Positions 43,644 to 56,214 of a stretch of DNA of 64,000 bases are shown piece by piece (the stretch's first letter is position 1; every line of letters starts with the position of its first letter). This DNA comes from Larix kaempferi. Taxonomy: Eukaryota > Streptophyta > Pinopsida > Pinales > Pinaceae. Position numbers and translations under genes: made by a program. The notes beneath the pieces are model-generated. The model was not told the DNA's origin. It ran no database searches and worked only from the letters and a program-made list of their open reading frames with translations. The DNA is taken from contig BSBM01001662.1 of assembly GCA_027924585.1 (NCBI GenBank), positions 1,302,001 to 1,366,000 on the forward strand, given 5' to 3'.

Positions 43644-44300
43644 TGTTAAATTTTCAGAATTTACTTCAATATGATCTAGGATCTTAACTGAGAGAACAAC
43701 ATGTACAGCAAATCTACAGTATATCAATCATGGACGCAATAATGCAAGCACACAAGAGACACAGAGTTTACTTGGGGAAAACCATAAAGGTGAAAAACCC
43801 CAATAACTTCCTCAGAGATAGATAGAGCAATGATACAACCAGAATACAAGAGATAGTCTTCTCCTAGTAGCAGAGCCTCCTCCTCCACAAGTGCGCCTCT
43901 CTCCCAAGTGTGAGTGAGAGAATAGAATAATCAAATAGAGATCTCCCGATCTCTATTTATACTAGACTTGACTTGCCTAATAACCTTTACTAGGTCGGCC
44001 TTAACTTAACCACATAACACAATGCTGACTGGGCCGACACCCAATAGGGTGGTCTAATAACCCTTTGACCCACATGGCCGACCCCCACTAGGGTGGTCTA
44101 ACAACCCTTCGACCCACATGACTTATACAGGGCCGACCCCAACAAGGTGGTCTAATAACCCATCAAGTATAAGTTACGACACTTACAATATAAATGACGG
44201 CACTTCCGTATAGAGGAATAATAACATATCTATAGGAATATAAAATACATATATGAAATACATGGGTGAAATACATTCTGAAGTTACATATACATCAACA
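43644..44300 (-). repeat. 5' LTR of copia B
   Basis: The LTR is 657 bp with TG...CA ends and a TATA box at 43953-43961 (minus). Confidence 0.92.
43953..43961 (-). promoter_or_regulatory. TATA box in copia B 5' LTR
   Basis: The minus strand reads TATAAATAG, at the same relative place as in element A. Confidence 0.6.
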
Positions 44301-44460
44301 TCATGTAGACATGTTAACAAAGGTAGTAACAAGGGAGAAATTGAGTTCTTGCTCAGTTTCAGTTGGCCTTCAAGAATGAAGGTGAAGATGAGAAACTTTC
44401 CAGGTCCAATGTGGATCATAGTCCATCATATGAAATGGTGGTGGAATTGTTGTAATTAGT
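44301..44460 (+). pseudogene. Copia C RNase H, 3' end
   Basis: Resumes after the B insertion with 'VDMLTKVVTREKL' and 'SVGLQE', the conserved copia C-terminus (ADIFTK-like). It lies directly upstream of the C polypurine tract at 44465-44474. Confidence 0.8.
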
Positions 44461-44464
44461 ATCC

Positions 44465-44475
44465 AAGTGGGAGAT
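44465..44475 (+). other. Polypurine tract of copia C
   Basis: AAGTGGGAGA directly precedes the 3' LTR start TGTTGG. Confidence 0.65.
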
Positions 44476-45076
44476 TGTTGGTTGTGGATCCTGATTATAA
44501 TCTTCTTGATTCATAGATCATGTTTTGGTTGTGTTTGGATCCCGGTACTTGACAGGGTGTGTGTGGGCGGATTTCCCCCTCGGTATAGTCATTAGAGGGT
44601 CCAGGGGGGTGCAAACTATTTTGTGAACCCCCCCTTGGTGTGGGTTTGAGGGAAGCACCCCTATAGTGAAAATTTTGGAAAATTGCCTTGCACAATGTCT
44701 TAATTCCATAGTCAATCTGAATCATTCATCATTAAGTTGCATATCTGATGGTAGAAGCTATGTTAGGTATTTTTTCCTTAGAAGGAAACCCTCTTTATGT
44801 ATGAGTATATTGTATTGCGGTTGTGTATTATTATGAAAGACTAGTGTGTCTGAGAGAGATACTGTGAGAGAATAAAGAGGAAGTTGCAGTGGATGTGATG
44901 CAATTTATATGCCTTCATTTTTTTAGACGGAATAATAAAAGGATTGGTTGTTTCTCCTAGACGTAGCCCATATTGGGTGAACCACGTATATTAATGTCTC
45001 TCTTGTATTATGTTTTTATGTGTTTTATTTCTGCATTTTATTTATGTTATTGCTCTGAAATATTTTTTTTCTAACA
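44476..45076 (+). repeat. 3' LTR of copia C
   Basis: A 601-bp direct repeat of 32930-33531. Confidence 0.9.
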
Positions 45077-46130
45077 AGGAGCATGAATTTGGGAGGATTA
45101 TAGCAGATGTGCATAGCTTCAAGCATGTTACGTATGAACTAGACAATGGGAAAGCAAGGAAAAGGATTGCATTGATGAAGTCCCATGTAAGTGAAGATAG
45201 TAGTGTTTCATATTGCACCATCATTTTTTTAATATATATTTGAAAGGTCACAATGAAATTATCCATTTATATTTGTGTCACCATGTACGATTATGTGATT
45301 TTCTGAACATTTTTTTGTAAAAATCGAACAATATGTTCAACATGTCAATGTAGTGCGATGGAAGAATGAATAGTTTTGAATATGTAAAGACACCTTTCCT
45401 GCAAGTACTGAGAACTACACCCTTCAACCATAGAATGAGATCCATGGCCATTAGTACCATTCATATCAAGTTAGCATAGTAGTACATATCGCATATAGGC
45501 ATGGGCCAAACAACAATAAAGACATGAGGATTGTGGTGAAAAAGACAAAATTCTACATAAGTGACAGCAGGTTGCATGAGTTACATTATGTGCAACATTT
45601 ATTTCAAATGCTTTATGATAATTTGGAGAGAAATATGCAGATGGATCAACAAGGGATATTGTTAGATGGTCCTGCAAGCCAATTAAAAATTGTTTGTGTA
45701 TTCCAATGGTTGAGTATTTTGCATAAAACATACAATGTGCAGCATATTTGGAACTATTTTGCGAATGGGAATGGTGAAGGTGAGCATGATAGAGTTGGTG
45801 CATGCATCAAAACTACACTATGAAGGGAGGAGATGAAGTTTACAGCAAGTTCTCATATCCAAGATGTAAAATCTATAGTTCATGGGTGTTCTACAGTAAT
45901 GTTAAGTGGTGCAAAAGTGCAATGGAATTTAATAGGGACAGGACATTTACTGAGAAATTTTTAGGAAGTGGTCAATATAGATGGTCATGTTCATATCATT
46001 GCAACACACTACAAGGAACATTTGGACTTTATTTAGTTTGAATCTCAAACAACCTTTTATTCAAAGTATGGACAAGGAAACTAGCTTCCTTTTTTGGACC
46101 TTGTAGCAGTAGCGAATGGGATGATTGTAA
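45077..46130 (+). pseudogene. Transposase-like remnant, C-terminal part (family unassigned)
   Basis: It resumes with 'EHEFGRIIADVHSFKHVTYE' and 'ARKRIALMKSHVSED', then (45524-45823) 'ELHYVQHLFQMLYDNLERN', 'LLDGPASQLKIVCVFQWLS', and 'YNVQHIWNYFANGNGEGEHD' followed by 'RVGACIK'. The series D-G-x-A-S-Q, FQWL and (H)GKGEHDGxGA resembles a catalytic core I associate with uncharacterised eukaryotic transposase-like proteins. Frame changes follow near 45830 ('EEMKFTASSHIQDVKSIVH' in another frame), and 'EWDDCKSIDWVDEWNHV' occurs at about 46110-46165. The 5' half lies at 32165-32929. I cannot name the superfamily, and the possible Asp/Glu triad is not proven. Confidence 0.45.
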
Positions 46131-46165
46131 ATCAATAGATTGGGTTGATGAATGGAATCATGTAT

Positions 46166-48177
46166 CTTGTGGCTGACCCACATGTATTTTTTGAAAGAAC
46201 TTAGTTAGAGGAGGTCCATTCATCTATTTCAATGCATTATGATCATATTTCCAATATTGTATAGCCAAGTAGATATATCTCACATCGTATCTAAGAATTT
46301 AATTTTTTTGTTTAACTATGTAAGTATCAAAATCCTACACATTTGCATTTGACCATATATATCAATTTTGTAGGACACATATATGTAGTTGTTTCCCCAA
46401 AAGACAGTGAATGGGGCATTGATTATTAGTTGGCATGATGCATACAAGGAAAGTAAACTCTCAATACATCTTTAACCGGTGATGACAACAATGATTTTCC
46501 AATTGGATCAATGGTTTTTAAGGTTTTTTATCTAACAGGAAATGAAAATTCAAGATTATCAGTGGTTATGTATTCATGGATTACAAACTAGGTGCAGTGT
46601 TGTATCGATTTATAAACATGGTCTTTGGTACAAACATACAATTGTAGACAATGTATGAAAAGAGCTTTCACAAGGTACACTACTTACTACCTTATTTAGA
46701 GCACGAGATATTGATGAATACCATTAGCAACATAGAGGATCCAAATTGCCTACTTGAATTAAACCAAGTAATTATGCATAAGTGGTAGAATGACATATGA
46801 CTGGATTTATTCCAATGCATTCACATGGGACTAAAGTAGTTTCTCCTCTATGTGCCCAGGTTATGTGAACCTTCATCCCCTATATTTCCCTTCTTGTGTT
46901 TCATGAGGTTTGTATGACAATAGGTATGTTGACATTATGAGGTATGTTAGTTAAGGGTTCTTTTTGTTGATTAATTTCTAGAGCAAATTCAGATTTTTCA
47001 TGTATGGAAATTATTATTTTGAATGTAATGTATGAGGACACTAACTATACCATCCTTTTGCATTCCAAGTTTCTTAAAAAAATCTAGAAATAGTACATGA
47101 AGGAGAGAACAAGAACCCTATGTCTTTAGACACCACCAAGACATGCTTGAAAATTTGTATATCCTTAATTGCTTGTATGTGTATTTGCAATCGATAGTAT
47201 TTCATGTGAATATATTGGATATTCCTTTTAACCACTACACCTTCCCATAAAAATAAATCACATGTATGATACTATACAAATTGGAAGCAACAAAACCTAT
47301 ATATTACCCAATGTAATCACAAGCACATGCCATTAACCAATCACATGTAAGTACATGCACTATCTACTTATTACAAGCTAGGACTCTTCAATTGCAACTA
47401 AACCCTAGCTAGGGCGTCCAGCATCGACAACAAACCCCAACCAACAAACATGACCTAAAAAAACATCATACCAAGCTACTCCTAGGAACTCTAAAGGCTC
47501 AACAACAACACCAACAATTCCACCCTTGATCTCCCACTTGCATCACACAAGTCTACTTTTTTATCTCTCTGGTTATTTTTGCCACAATCTAACAATAAAA
47601 TCATTATTCAAATCATCATTTTTCATTATTCAAATTGCATTTTTATTGCAAAATGCTTCGAGTGTCCTCAAATATCCTTGGGACACCTTTATTATATAGT
47701 TCAAACAATATATATTCCAACAATTCCAACCACGTTTCGAGTAAAATTAACCCCAAAAATATTAAAAAGACAGACAAATATAGAATTTATAATATTCAAT
47801 AAACAAGAGAACAACCACATTTAGAAACACAAATTTGTGTTCCTATAACATTTCTATGTGTAAGTGTTGCTCGGTAAAAAGAAAAAATTAAAAAAATATA
47901 TATGATTAGCTAGGTGCCACATAATCCCTCTTGATGGCCTAAAAAACATAGAGGTTGAACCACTAATTATTTGTTCCAAAGAAACTAATGTGAAACATCT
48001 CATTACCCAATTCAAAAATTTCACACCAAACCTAAGGTGAAACAACATAAATCTTAGACACAACCAATTTGCTCAATCATAAGCCTCGAACATATCCAAT
48101 TTTACAACCATAGCTAATATTTCTTTAGTTTTGTGTGAATTCCCTATTGAGTTTCTCCAATAGCATCATGAATCTAT
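46166..48177. other. AT-rich sequence, no gene recognised
   Basis: Short frames only. A minus-strand frame at 47854-48063 might continue the LINE-like fragment to its right, but nothing in it is diagnostic. Confidence 0.35.
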
Positions 48178-48402
48178 CTAAGAATCAAAATGTTTTCGCT
48201 TCATTTTAACTAATTTAATAGGAACACCATTCTCCAACCATGAAGGATTAAACATAAAGGTGCTTGGTGGATACAATTCCTCCTTAGCTAAGTAAATGAG
48301 AACTTGCATATGATCTAAATACCCTCCATATTCAATACATGACTTGATCCAATATTTCCTTGCACATAAGCTTTTGAAATGAGAAAATAATATAATCAAC
48401 AA
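48178..48402 (-). pseudogene. Possible LINE endonuclease/RT linker fragment
   Basis: 'PPSTFMFNPSWLENGVPIKL' resembles the conserved plant L1 segment (PF-R/K-F-x-x-x-WL) that follows the endonuclease SDH motif. 'YLDHMQVLIYL' could be a worn SDH motif. No RT follows in frame. Assignment is by resemblance only. Confidence 0.4.
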
Positions 48403-48579
48403 TTTATCAAAGACTTAGCTTATCTATCACAAGCATCAAATCTACTCCAATATCTAGAATCTATAAAGAAAAACATGACATATAAATTACAACAATGTAA
48501 GTTTCACTTATGTCCAACCAAATTTAGTAGTCGGTCCAATAAAAAAAAATACCAAAATAGTGCACTTGAAGGGGACAAA

Positions 48580-49400
48580 CTCCTTCACCCTGGCATTGTG
48601 GGTAGTGTTCCTATGTTGGACATGCCCAAAAAATAATGCAAAACCTTACATAACTCAATTCTGTTGCGGATTTTGGTTTGTATGCCCTAGTCACATATTC
48701 ATCAAGTGCCCCTGAAAGGATTAAGGAGGCAAGTTGCAAATCGCCATAAATGATGATCGTGTCTCAAATAAATGAACCATTGACTCCATTGGACTTGTGA
48801 AAATGCATTCCATATAGGGGAACCTCTTTCTTATGGTTACATCACCAGGTGCTCACCTTGTCCAGGGATCTCAGAGACAAGGGTTTTACTCGGTAAGAGA
48901 CTATGCAATTTTGGCATGATGAGGTGAAATTTTGAAACCCCTCGGCCTTGGGACCATGGGTAATGTAACCACATTGAGCATACCAAGAACACATGTAGGA
49001 ACTTATGGAAATGAATTTTGATGCTCAGTTTGTTTTTTATGCTCTTGTCACATATTCACCAAGTGTCCCTGAAATGCTTAAGGAGGAAAGTTTCAACTCA
49101 CTATAAAATAATGAACATGGCTCACATTGATGAACCATAGACTGTGTTGTACTCATGACAATGCATTCCATCTAGGAGCACCTCTCTCCCATGGGTCTAT
49201 CGCCCGGTGCTCGTCTTGTTTAAAACTAGGGTTTTGCTTAGTAGGATACTATGCAATTTGGGCATGATGAGGGAAACTTCTGAAACCCCTCGACCCTAGG
49301 AGAATGGGTAGCCTTCCCACATCAATACATAAAAAAAAAACTTGCACTTTATTATGCAACTCATTTATGATTCTCAGTTTGGTTTCTATGCCCCCAACAA
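48580..49400. repeat. ~355-bp tandem repeat, about 2.2 copies
   Basis: Matching points include 'gggtagtgttcc' (48599), 'gggtaatgtaacc' (48957) and 'gggtagccttcc' (49308); 'tcacatattcatcaagtg' (48691) and 'tcacatattcaccaag' (49048); and 'gcatgatgagg' (48916, 49263). Copies are diverged. No coding frame spans the units. Confidence 0.8.
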
Positions 49401-50586
49401 GAATATTGTGAATTCTTGGGAATTGTTTAAGAAAGAATATTGTGAATTCTTAGGAATTGTTTCTGCATGATTTCATAAATCCTTGCCAAGGTCATGGGTA
49501 AGAGAATTTAATTCCCCATTTATTATGGAATGTTTTGTAAATATTATATGTAAAAATATCCACATATTATAATAAATATAGTTTATCCTTACATCCCTAT
49601 TTTGCAAAATGGGAACTTAAGTAACATCAAATGATGGATGCATTCATTTGTGGGAGAATATGTTTTATGAATATATTAGGTTATATAGTGTAAAGATACT
49701 CAAAGAGAATATCACTTTAGGACAATAATAGTGGAGCATTATCATATAAATAGGTAGGCAAACATATTTATCATTGTGTATGGAAAGAAAATGTATTATT
49801 AATAACTTGATTTAATGAAGGAAGTATCACATCAATTTCAATCATTAAATCTCCACCAAGCATCATAGAAATTTTTTGCTTCTATATATTGGATATAAAG
49901 AGAATAAAGGGGGATTATAGTTTCATATTGTGAACATTCCATATTTGAGGTTATATTCCCATGAGAGGATTGTAGTGGGATATTTGTGCAAGAATCCTAG
50001 CTATTATAGCATTATAGCATTAGTAAAAGTGCACTTCGACCCTTAATCTAGTATCCAAAGCAAGAAAATATTTATGTGCAACTCCTCTATTGATATGGTA
50101 AAAATTTCGAATATAAAAAGTAAATCCATGGGACAACCAATAATTATAGATAATATAAGGTCATGTAGAAATATTTGGAAGATTCCTTTCTTTCTTAGTT
50201 TTATACAATAACAAAATTAAGTTGTATTGGTCATGTGCAACTAATCATGTTAAATGTATGTGATATATGTCAAGTATATGGTCTACATATGTTGTCATTG
50301 GAACTAGTTCTTCTTAAACACTCCCTAGAGTTGGTTCACTTACTTGGTGCATCATCAAAGTTAAGGCTTGTAAGAAAACCTTAAGCATTGAACCTAAGCA
50401 TACACTCTAGATAGAACTTAAATTAATTCCCCCACCTTGGTCAATAACTATGCCCATTATGTTTCATCCTTATGTGTATGGTGTGATTAAGGTTACATAT
50501 GTGAAAATATTGCTTGAAGTTGTTATAAGAAGCATGCAAACATGGTTTAATGCTCCTAGATCTTATCCCTCTCTATTGTTAAAATG

Positions 50587-50618
<32 letters not shown>

Positions 50619-51184
50619 GTTTGTTGTTTGTTCTAACGCTAAGTAGATTTTCCAGGCAAAGGGATGTTATATGAGTGTAGCAAATCCACATTGGAAATTG
50701 GATGCAAATACAAAAAATGTACTATGTCCAACTCAAATGCATTGTCACCAAATATTTTTAAAATGGTATAAGTTCCATAAGGAAGAGCTATATTCTCACA
50801 AAGAGATCCGATTGAACCTCTTCTCTTTTATGCGACCAAATGGCCAAATGTCAATAATAAGATTATTGTGGCATGGTCTTAGGGATCTGTTAAGAACTAG
50901 TATCAAGCATAGTCTTATATTTAGTTTTTCAAAATCATATTGTTGTGCTTGTTTCCACCTAAATACTTATATGTTATTGGCTAGAGGTAACCCAATCAAG
51001 GGCCATGCAACATGGGATAATCCCATCACAAACCTTCTATAGAATTTTGCAAATCCTTTCATGATTCTTGAACGGATAAGTTAGTTTTTATTCAACTATA
51101 TCTTCTTTTAATTAGTATGTATGCGTGTGACATATATCACATAACCAAGATATCTCACTCAAATCATGGTAGATGAGCACTTTT
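49401..51184. other. AT-rich sequence, no gene recognised
   Basis: It includes a microsatellite at 50587-50620. An open plus frame at 50671-51042 has no recognisable motif and overlaps what should be the 3' side of the gypsy fragment, so I leave it unannotated. Confidence 0.35.
50587..50620. repeat. TA/TATG microsatellite
   Basis: (TA)n passes into (TATG)n. Confidence 0.85.
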
Positions 51185-51620
51185 CTAAATTGGCATAAAC
51201 TCAATGTTCGTGCAAGTTTGTAAAACTTGATTGATATGGCTTGGGTGATATGACCAAGTCTTGCTAAACATTAGAGCATTGTTAAGATAAATCACAATGG
51301 AATAATTTATTAATGGTATTAGGTTCTCATCCATTAAACTTGTGAATGATGTGATCACATTGGTGGGTTTAAATGGCATCACCAATCACTCATATAATCA
51401 TTTCTTTTCTTCAAAGGTTATATTCAAAACATCTAAAGGATATGTGGGGTTTTGTTATTATCTTGATTGCAAATACAACTTGGTAAAATATTTGGCATCC
51501 TTCCAACTATGAAGAAGGTCATAAATGTATTACATTGAATTTCAATTATTCACTTTGATCATATTCAACACTCAATAGTTGATGAACATTTTATTTTAAC
51601 TATCTTGATTTGATATTAGA
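51185..51620 (-). pseudogene. Gypsy reverse transcriptase fragment, strongly decayed
   Basis: The minus-strand frame reads 'VMPFKPTNVITSFTSLMDEN', then 'IVIYLNNALMFSKTWSYH' and 'HINQVLQ', which is the gypsy RT segment (MPFGLTNAP...[10 protein letters not shown]...H..HI..VL) with YLDD changed to YLNN. Upstream, in other frames, 'WKDAKYFTKLYLQSR' fits the preceding FTK(L/I)DLxSGY block. It is a dead, old fragment. Confidence 0.8.
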
Positions 51621-54600
51621 ACAATCAAACAACTAATGGACTCAACCTAATGTGCCATTTGTCTAATAACTCCTAAATATACCCCAAGTTCTGTCATTCC
51701 CTATCCATTATTTGCAATAGGTCAAAACCATTGAACAATGTTGTTCTTAGAGTTAGATTGATGTTGATCATACCTAGGAATTAATATAAATGAATGTCAG
51801 TAGATTCCTTGAAATAGTTCCTTAACACATATGAGTACTTCCCCAAGCAAACATGTGTGTTCACTTGTCCTTTATACATTTTATAATCCATGTAGCCATT
51901 CATTTCCATTAGTAGATATTAGTATATAAATTAAATCAAAGTAAGTAGAACTCATTATATTAAACATGAAAGTGATTTAAGTAAAACTAATTATATTAGC
52001 ATCCATGATAATTGTACATTCACCATGAGCAATGTAACATTCATAGTATATAACATCAAATCCACATCATGAATGCAAAAATTAATAAACACATTTTCAT
52101 ATACACAGAATGAAATTCATGTATTTGTATTGAAGATAGGTCCAACTATAAAAAAATTTATACAAAATGGAACATTGTTCCCAATATATATAATAGTAGC
52201 TCATGCCCAAAAATGGAATAACTATGGCCTAGACACAAAATGACATCTTGTGACAAAAATGCCACATCATGGCTAATGTACATAGTGGGTGTCTCAATCA
52301 CCCTCGCCACCCTCAACACCCCCAGGCTCAATCTGGAAAAATCAATCTTCCTCTTTGATTTGGAGGAAGCTTGGGCCTTCTTTCATGTCCATGTAGAATG
52401 CCTCTATAGGCTTTGAGAGGGAAATAACAATATATCAACTTTTTCTGACAATTCTATTAGTTGATACACTTAAAACATACAATTAGAATTCAAATCCTAA
52501 ATACTCATGGGAGATGAGATATTATACCATTATGGGGTTTCCACCATCCTCTATCCAAGCCTCTTAACAATGCCTCCATACAACAATTACAAAAATTAAT
52601 TAATTCAAAAAATCAAAATGAATTATTTTATCAATATCATTAATGCTTTATAATATTTTAATCAACTAATAAATATCACCATGAAATATGAGGCAATGCA
52701 AGAGATTTCCCATCCTGGATAAAATGTGGAGCACTCAGTTGTACCACATTCTATGAGGAAATGGTGGGGGAGGGGAGCGACGTAGGTACAGGGGAGGGGG
52801 TAGATGTAATTGAAATGTATTGAGTGAATGTAGCTAGAAGGGATGGGGTATAAGTAGGTGTATCAATTGTATATGTAACCACTATAGATGTAGCTATAAT
52901 AGATGGAACACCAGTCACTACAATGGTGAGTGCAATGGGTAGAGGGTTGTGATGGTGGGATGGTGAATGTTGGACAGGTGTGGGACTAGTAAGAGAGGAT
53001 GGGTGTTGGCGGCGATATAACCCCACAGGCGATACAATTGATGGAATCACCCTATGGGGGAATGGGAATTCCAATCTCTGGGGAAGGGTGTCTAATCATC
53101 GGACTCATCATGAATCATATAAATAGTAGACTGGTTGGATGATGGGAAGGCATGGGTGGATATTGTGATGGAGTGGTGAATGATGACACTTGCATAAACA
53201 TATGTTGTAATTTTTTATTAGTACAAAAACATGTAAATTAAAACCATACCAAGACAATGAACTTCACATTAAATATTTAATTAATTTAACACATGTTACC
53301 TAGGTGAGGGGTGATTTGCTTACCCCGGGTGGAGGCCCCTGCTCAATCTCTTCATAAAACACCCATGGAAACACAACAACATTATAATTGATTTCTTATA
53401 AATAACTTTGACATTTGCAAATAAATGAATTTTAAAATCCTAAAATCATAAATTCATTTAAATACCTCTGTGTAATCCTGATGCAATGTCTTCTTCTACT
53501 TTCGTAGCTGCATCAAGGCTGGAAGAACTAATTTCAACCCACCTCAATGGAAGTGTGTCATCTTGTATCAACTATACATCACAAAAAACACAAGTTGGAT
53601 AGAAATGATTTAAGTTATTATTGACAGGTTGAACTGACCGAGGTCAACTGCAAGTGTTCTCCCCAATAAGAAGTCCTAATTAGACCTAAAACCATTTGGA
53701 ATAGGGAAGCCATCTAGATTTTGTCTCGCCAACCACTAATGATTTGGGTTTCACCAATTACGGACTAGTCCACCATTTATGATATCCTACTTAAAGTATG
53801 CAATACAACTGATCTAAAATGGATAATGCAAACGTTCGGACATGATAAAAATTATAGGAAAGAAGCGCAAAAACCATACATGTGCATGTCAATGCCGATG
53901 AAATAGTTCAATGGGGGGTAAAGACAGGAATAAGGGAGAACTGACTGCAAATTCATTAACGGTCCTGCACCCACAGATTCAGTGAAACATTTCTAGAAAA
54001 TAGAATACAAATGCATCAACTACACATGAGAATAGTCCACTATGTAAGATACATTCATACACAATTCCAATATATGCAAGTGCAACAAAATAGTCCACAA
54101 CAATGAAACACAAAAATCAAAGTTTCCTAGAAAATAACTTGGCTAGAAGTTCCTTCTCCTCATTCATAGTTCAACAATAGTACATAAAAAGTTCAAGAGC
54201 CAAAAGCCCTTAACTCATGGCGTCATCTACAATATATAAACCAACCCAAAGGGAATGATCCTTGGCCTTCCATATTCCCTAATGACTTTTGGGATTCTTA
54301 TAATTAATAAATTACAATAAATATATTTAATGCACCCATTTGGTGAGCTTTGGACTACTTAAAATAATAATAATAAAATATGACACTTTGACTTTTTTTG
54401 TTTTTTCTAGTTGTTTCAAATTCCTCTTTTGGAATTTTCATGAAGTATATTAAAATGTAAATTTCACATTTAATAATTAAGGGTAATGTAGGCCCTAAAT
54501 TTAAATGTGCATGTAAATTATTTCTCCACGAGATCATATAATTTTGAACGATGCTTATCTCATAAGAATTCGCACCATATAAACTCTTCGTTCAAATTGA

Positions 54601-56214
54601 TCCTTCTAGCCGATAATCTGGTCCTTTCGTTTTGAAAATTTTGGACCATTAGATAGATAAACTAAGAAAATTGTAAGCACAAGCTCGTAAATCTTGTTGA
54701 TACCTTTTCAATGGTATAAAGAATGTTCAAAATGAAGGTATGAATCAAAAGTTATGGCCAAACCATGGAAGTGGCATTTCACTATGTTATATTTGTCTCA
54801 TGTTGGGGCATTAACTATTATCGGCCATTAGCCAATTAAGAATTATCACTAATTGGAGCACTTTAGTTGATGAATTGGTTTTCTGCATGTTTATTCTTCT
54901 CGAGCAGCACACAAAAACTTATCCAAAATGACTCGCCGTTCATGTTCTTCATTTCTAGGCATAATGCTTTGTGTAGACTTCTCTTGATTCGATCATTAAA
55001 AACTTCTTCTTTGTCTTCATCTTTGTCGCCGGTGCTTCTCTTTGCTCCATGACTTGGGACCAATCTTTTTTATCAAGCTTGTCTCGGTGTATCTCTATGG
55101 TTTAACCTGTCAAAATTCTTTTCTCTTCCCCTTGATTGCACTGCCTTACAAACCGGAGTTGTATAAGGGCTAACTAAAATGCCCCCGACTCGTCGAAATC
55201 CGACAGAGAAATTCTTGCCAAAAAAGCAATTTCGAGTGCTCAAATCGCAATTTCGGTGATCTAGGTAGTTTTAGTCTAGAACAAGAAATCCCAATTACTG
55301 AAATTACAAAATTGCGAAAACAGCAATTTCCAGCTAGAATTTTAACCAGTTTTTATCCCAAAAACGCCAAAAAAACAAGGCGTTTTGGTTGTCTTTTATC
55401 CTACGCACTACAAACCTACCAATAAAAGAAAATCCCCCTTTAACTTTATTCATTTAATTAAAAATAAAATAAATAAAAATTAAAAATAGCAAAATTAAAA
55501 AACAAAACAAGAAATAAGAATATAAATAACATAAATCAAAATAACAATAACAATAAAATTTAAATATTCACATCCCCTATGTAACTTTGAATCCCTTTTA
55601 AAATCATTAAACAACAAACCTTTTTGAAAAGTGAGTTCACGTGGAGGGTTTCCCTTTTATACCATGATGGAATGTTTGCCTCCCACCATATAATGTATCT
55701 TACACTTTTATTAAAAGCACATCCCCTGAACATAATATACGACATGTTGAATAAAACGTGCACGGGATATGACTAATCGAAGGTGCACTTCTCAACCTGA
55801 GAAACTCCGATATGTCGCTATATTTCTGACTAGGATGCCGACATGTACCTAGATTTATCACTTAGGACCTGACATGTTGCAAGATTCCTCACTTAGGAGC
55901 CCGACATTAGACATAGCATTGGATTTCTCACGTAGCACCCGACAGTTTTCGGAGGTTTATGGGCATCAATTTTGTGTGGCATTGTTGTGAACTTTGCGGG
56001 CATCGTGATTCGTGGGCATAGAAGATTCTAAGCCATGTTATAGCATAAAAAATGAAAATGGTTATTGGATAATAATTTGAAAAGGGGGTGGGAACATGAT
56101 GTCAATTTAAGGGACTATCATTTTAAGTTTACATTTGATGAGATGGCACTCCCATGCATATACATGATTTCCATATAATGTGCACAACCTAGAGAAACAG
56201 ACCCCATGAAGGCT
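51621..56214. other. Long stretch without recognisable genes
   Basis: AT-rich throughout. A G-rich patch at 52765-53090 gives a Pro/Ser/Thr/His-rich minus-strand frame (52751-53074) with no domain. A patch around 55070-55400 is slightly richer in C and G. No retroelement motifs or tandem arrays were seen. Confidence 0.4.

Larger units (their letters stand above)
37270..44300 (-). mobile_element. Copia element B (RT/RNase H-only family)
   Basis: Two 657-bp LTRs (37270-37926, 43644-44300) are flanked by a perfect TCATG duplication (37265-37269 and 44301-44305). The interior, on the minus strand, holds the primer-binding site TGGTATTAGAGC, a 2.2-kb non-coding leader, an integrase relic, an open RT/RNase H frame of 438 residues, a repeat-rich spacer and the tract AAGAGGGAG. 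It has the same plan as element A. It split the RNase H of copia C inside '...NHV|DMLTK'. By eye the LTRs differ at about 6% over the first 185 bp, so the insertion is not very recent. Confidence 0.95.
32930..45076 (+). mobile_element. Copia element C (plus strand), host of copia B
   Basis: LTRs at 32930-33531 (602 bp) and 44476-45076 (601 bp) have TGTTGG...CTAACA ends. TGGAATCAGAGGC, a diverged primer-binding site, follows the first and GTGGGAGA precedes the second. The interior reads gag, protease, integrase, RT and RNase H in copia order, interrupted by element B at 37270-44300. Flanking pentamers AGAGG and AGGAG are similar but not identical. Many frameshifts make it inactive. It lies inside the unassigned transposase-like remnant. 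Confidence 0.9.

Noticed and set aside
50671-51042. 123-residue plus-strand open frame
   Set aside because: No motif, and it sits where a decayed minus-strand gypsy fragment should continue.
52751-53074. 107-residue minus-strand frame rich in Pro, Ser, Thr and His
   Set aside because: Low complexity caused by a G-rich, repeat-like patch. No domain, neighbours or start context.
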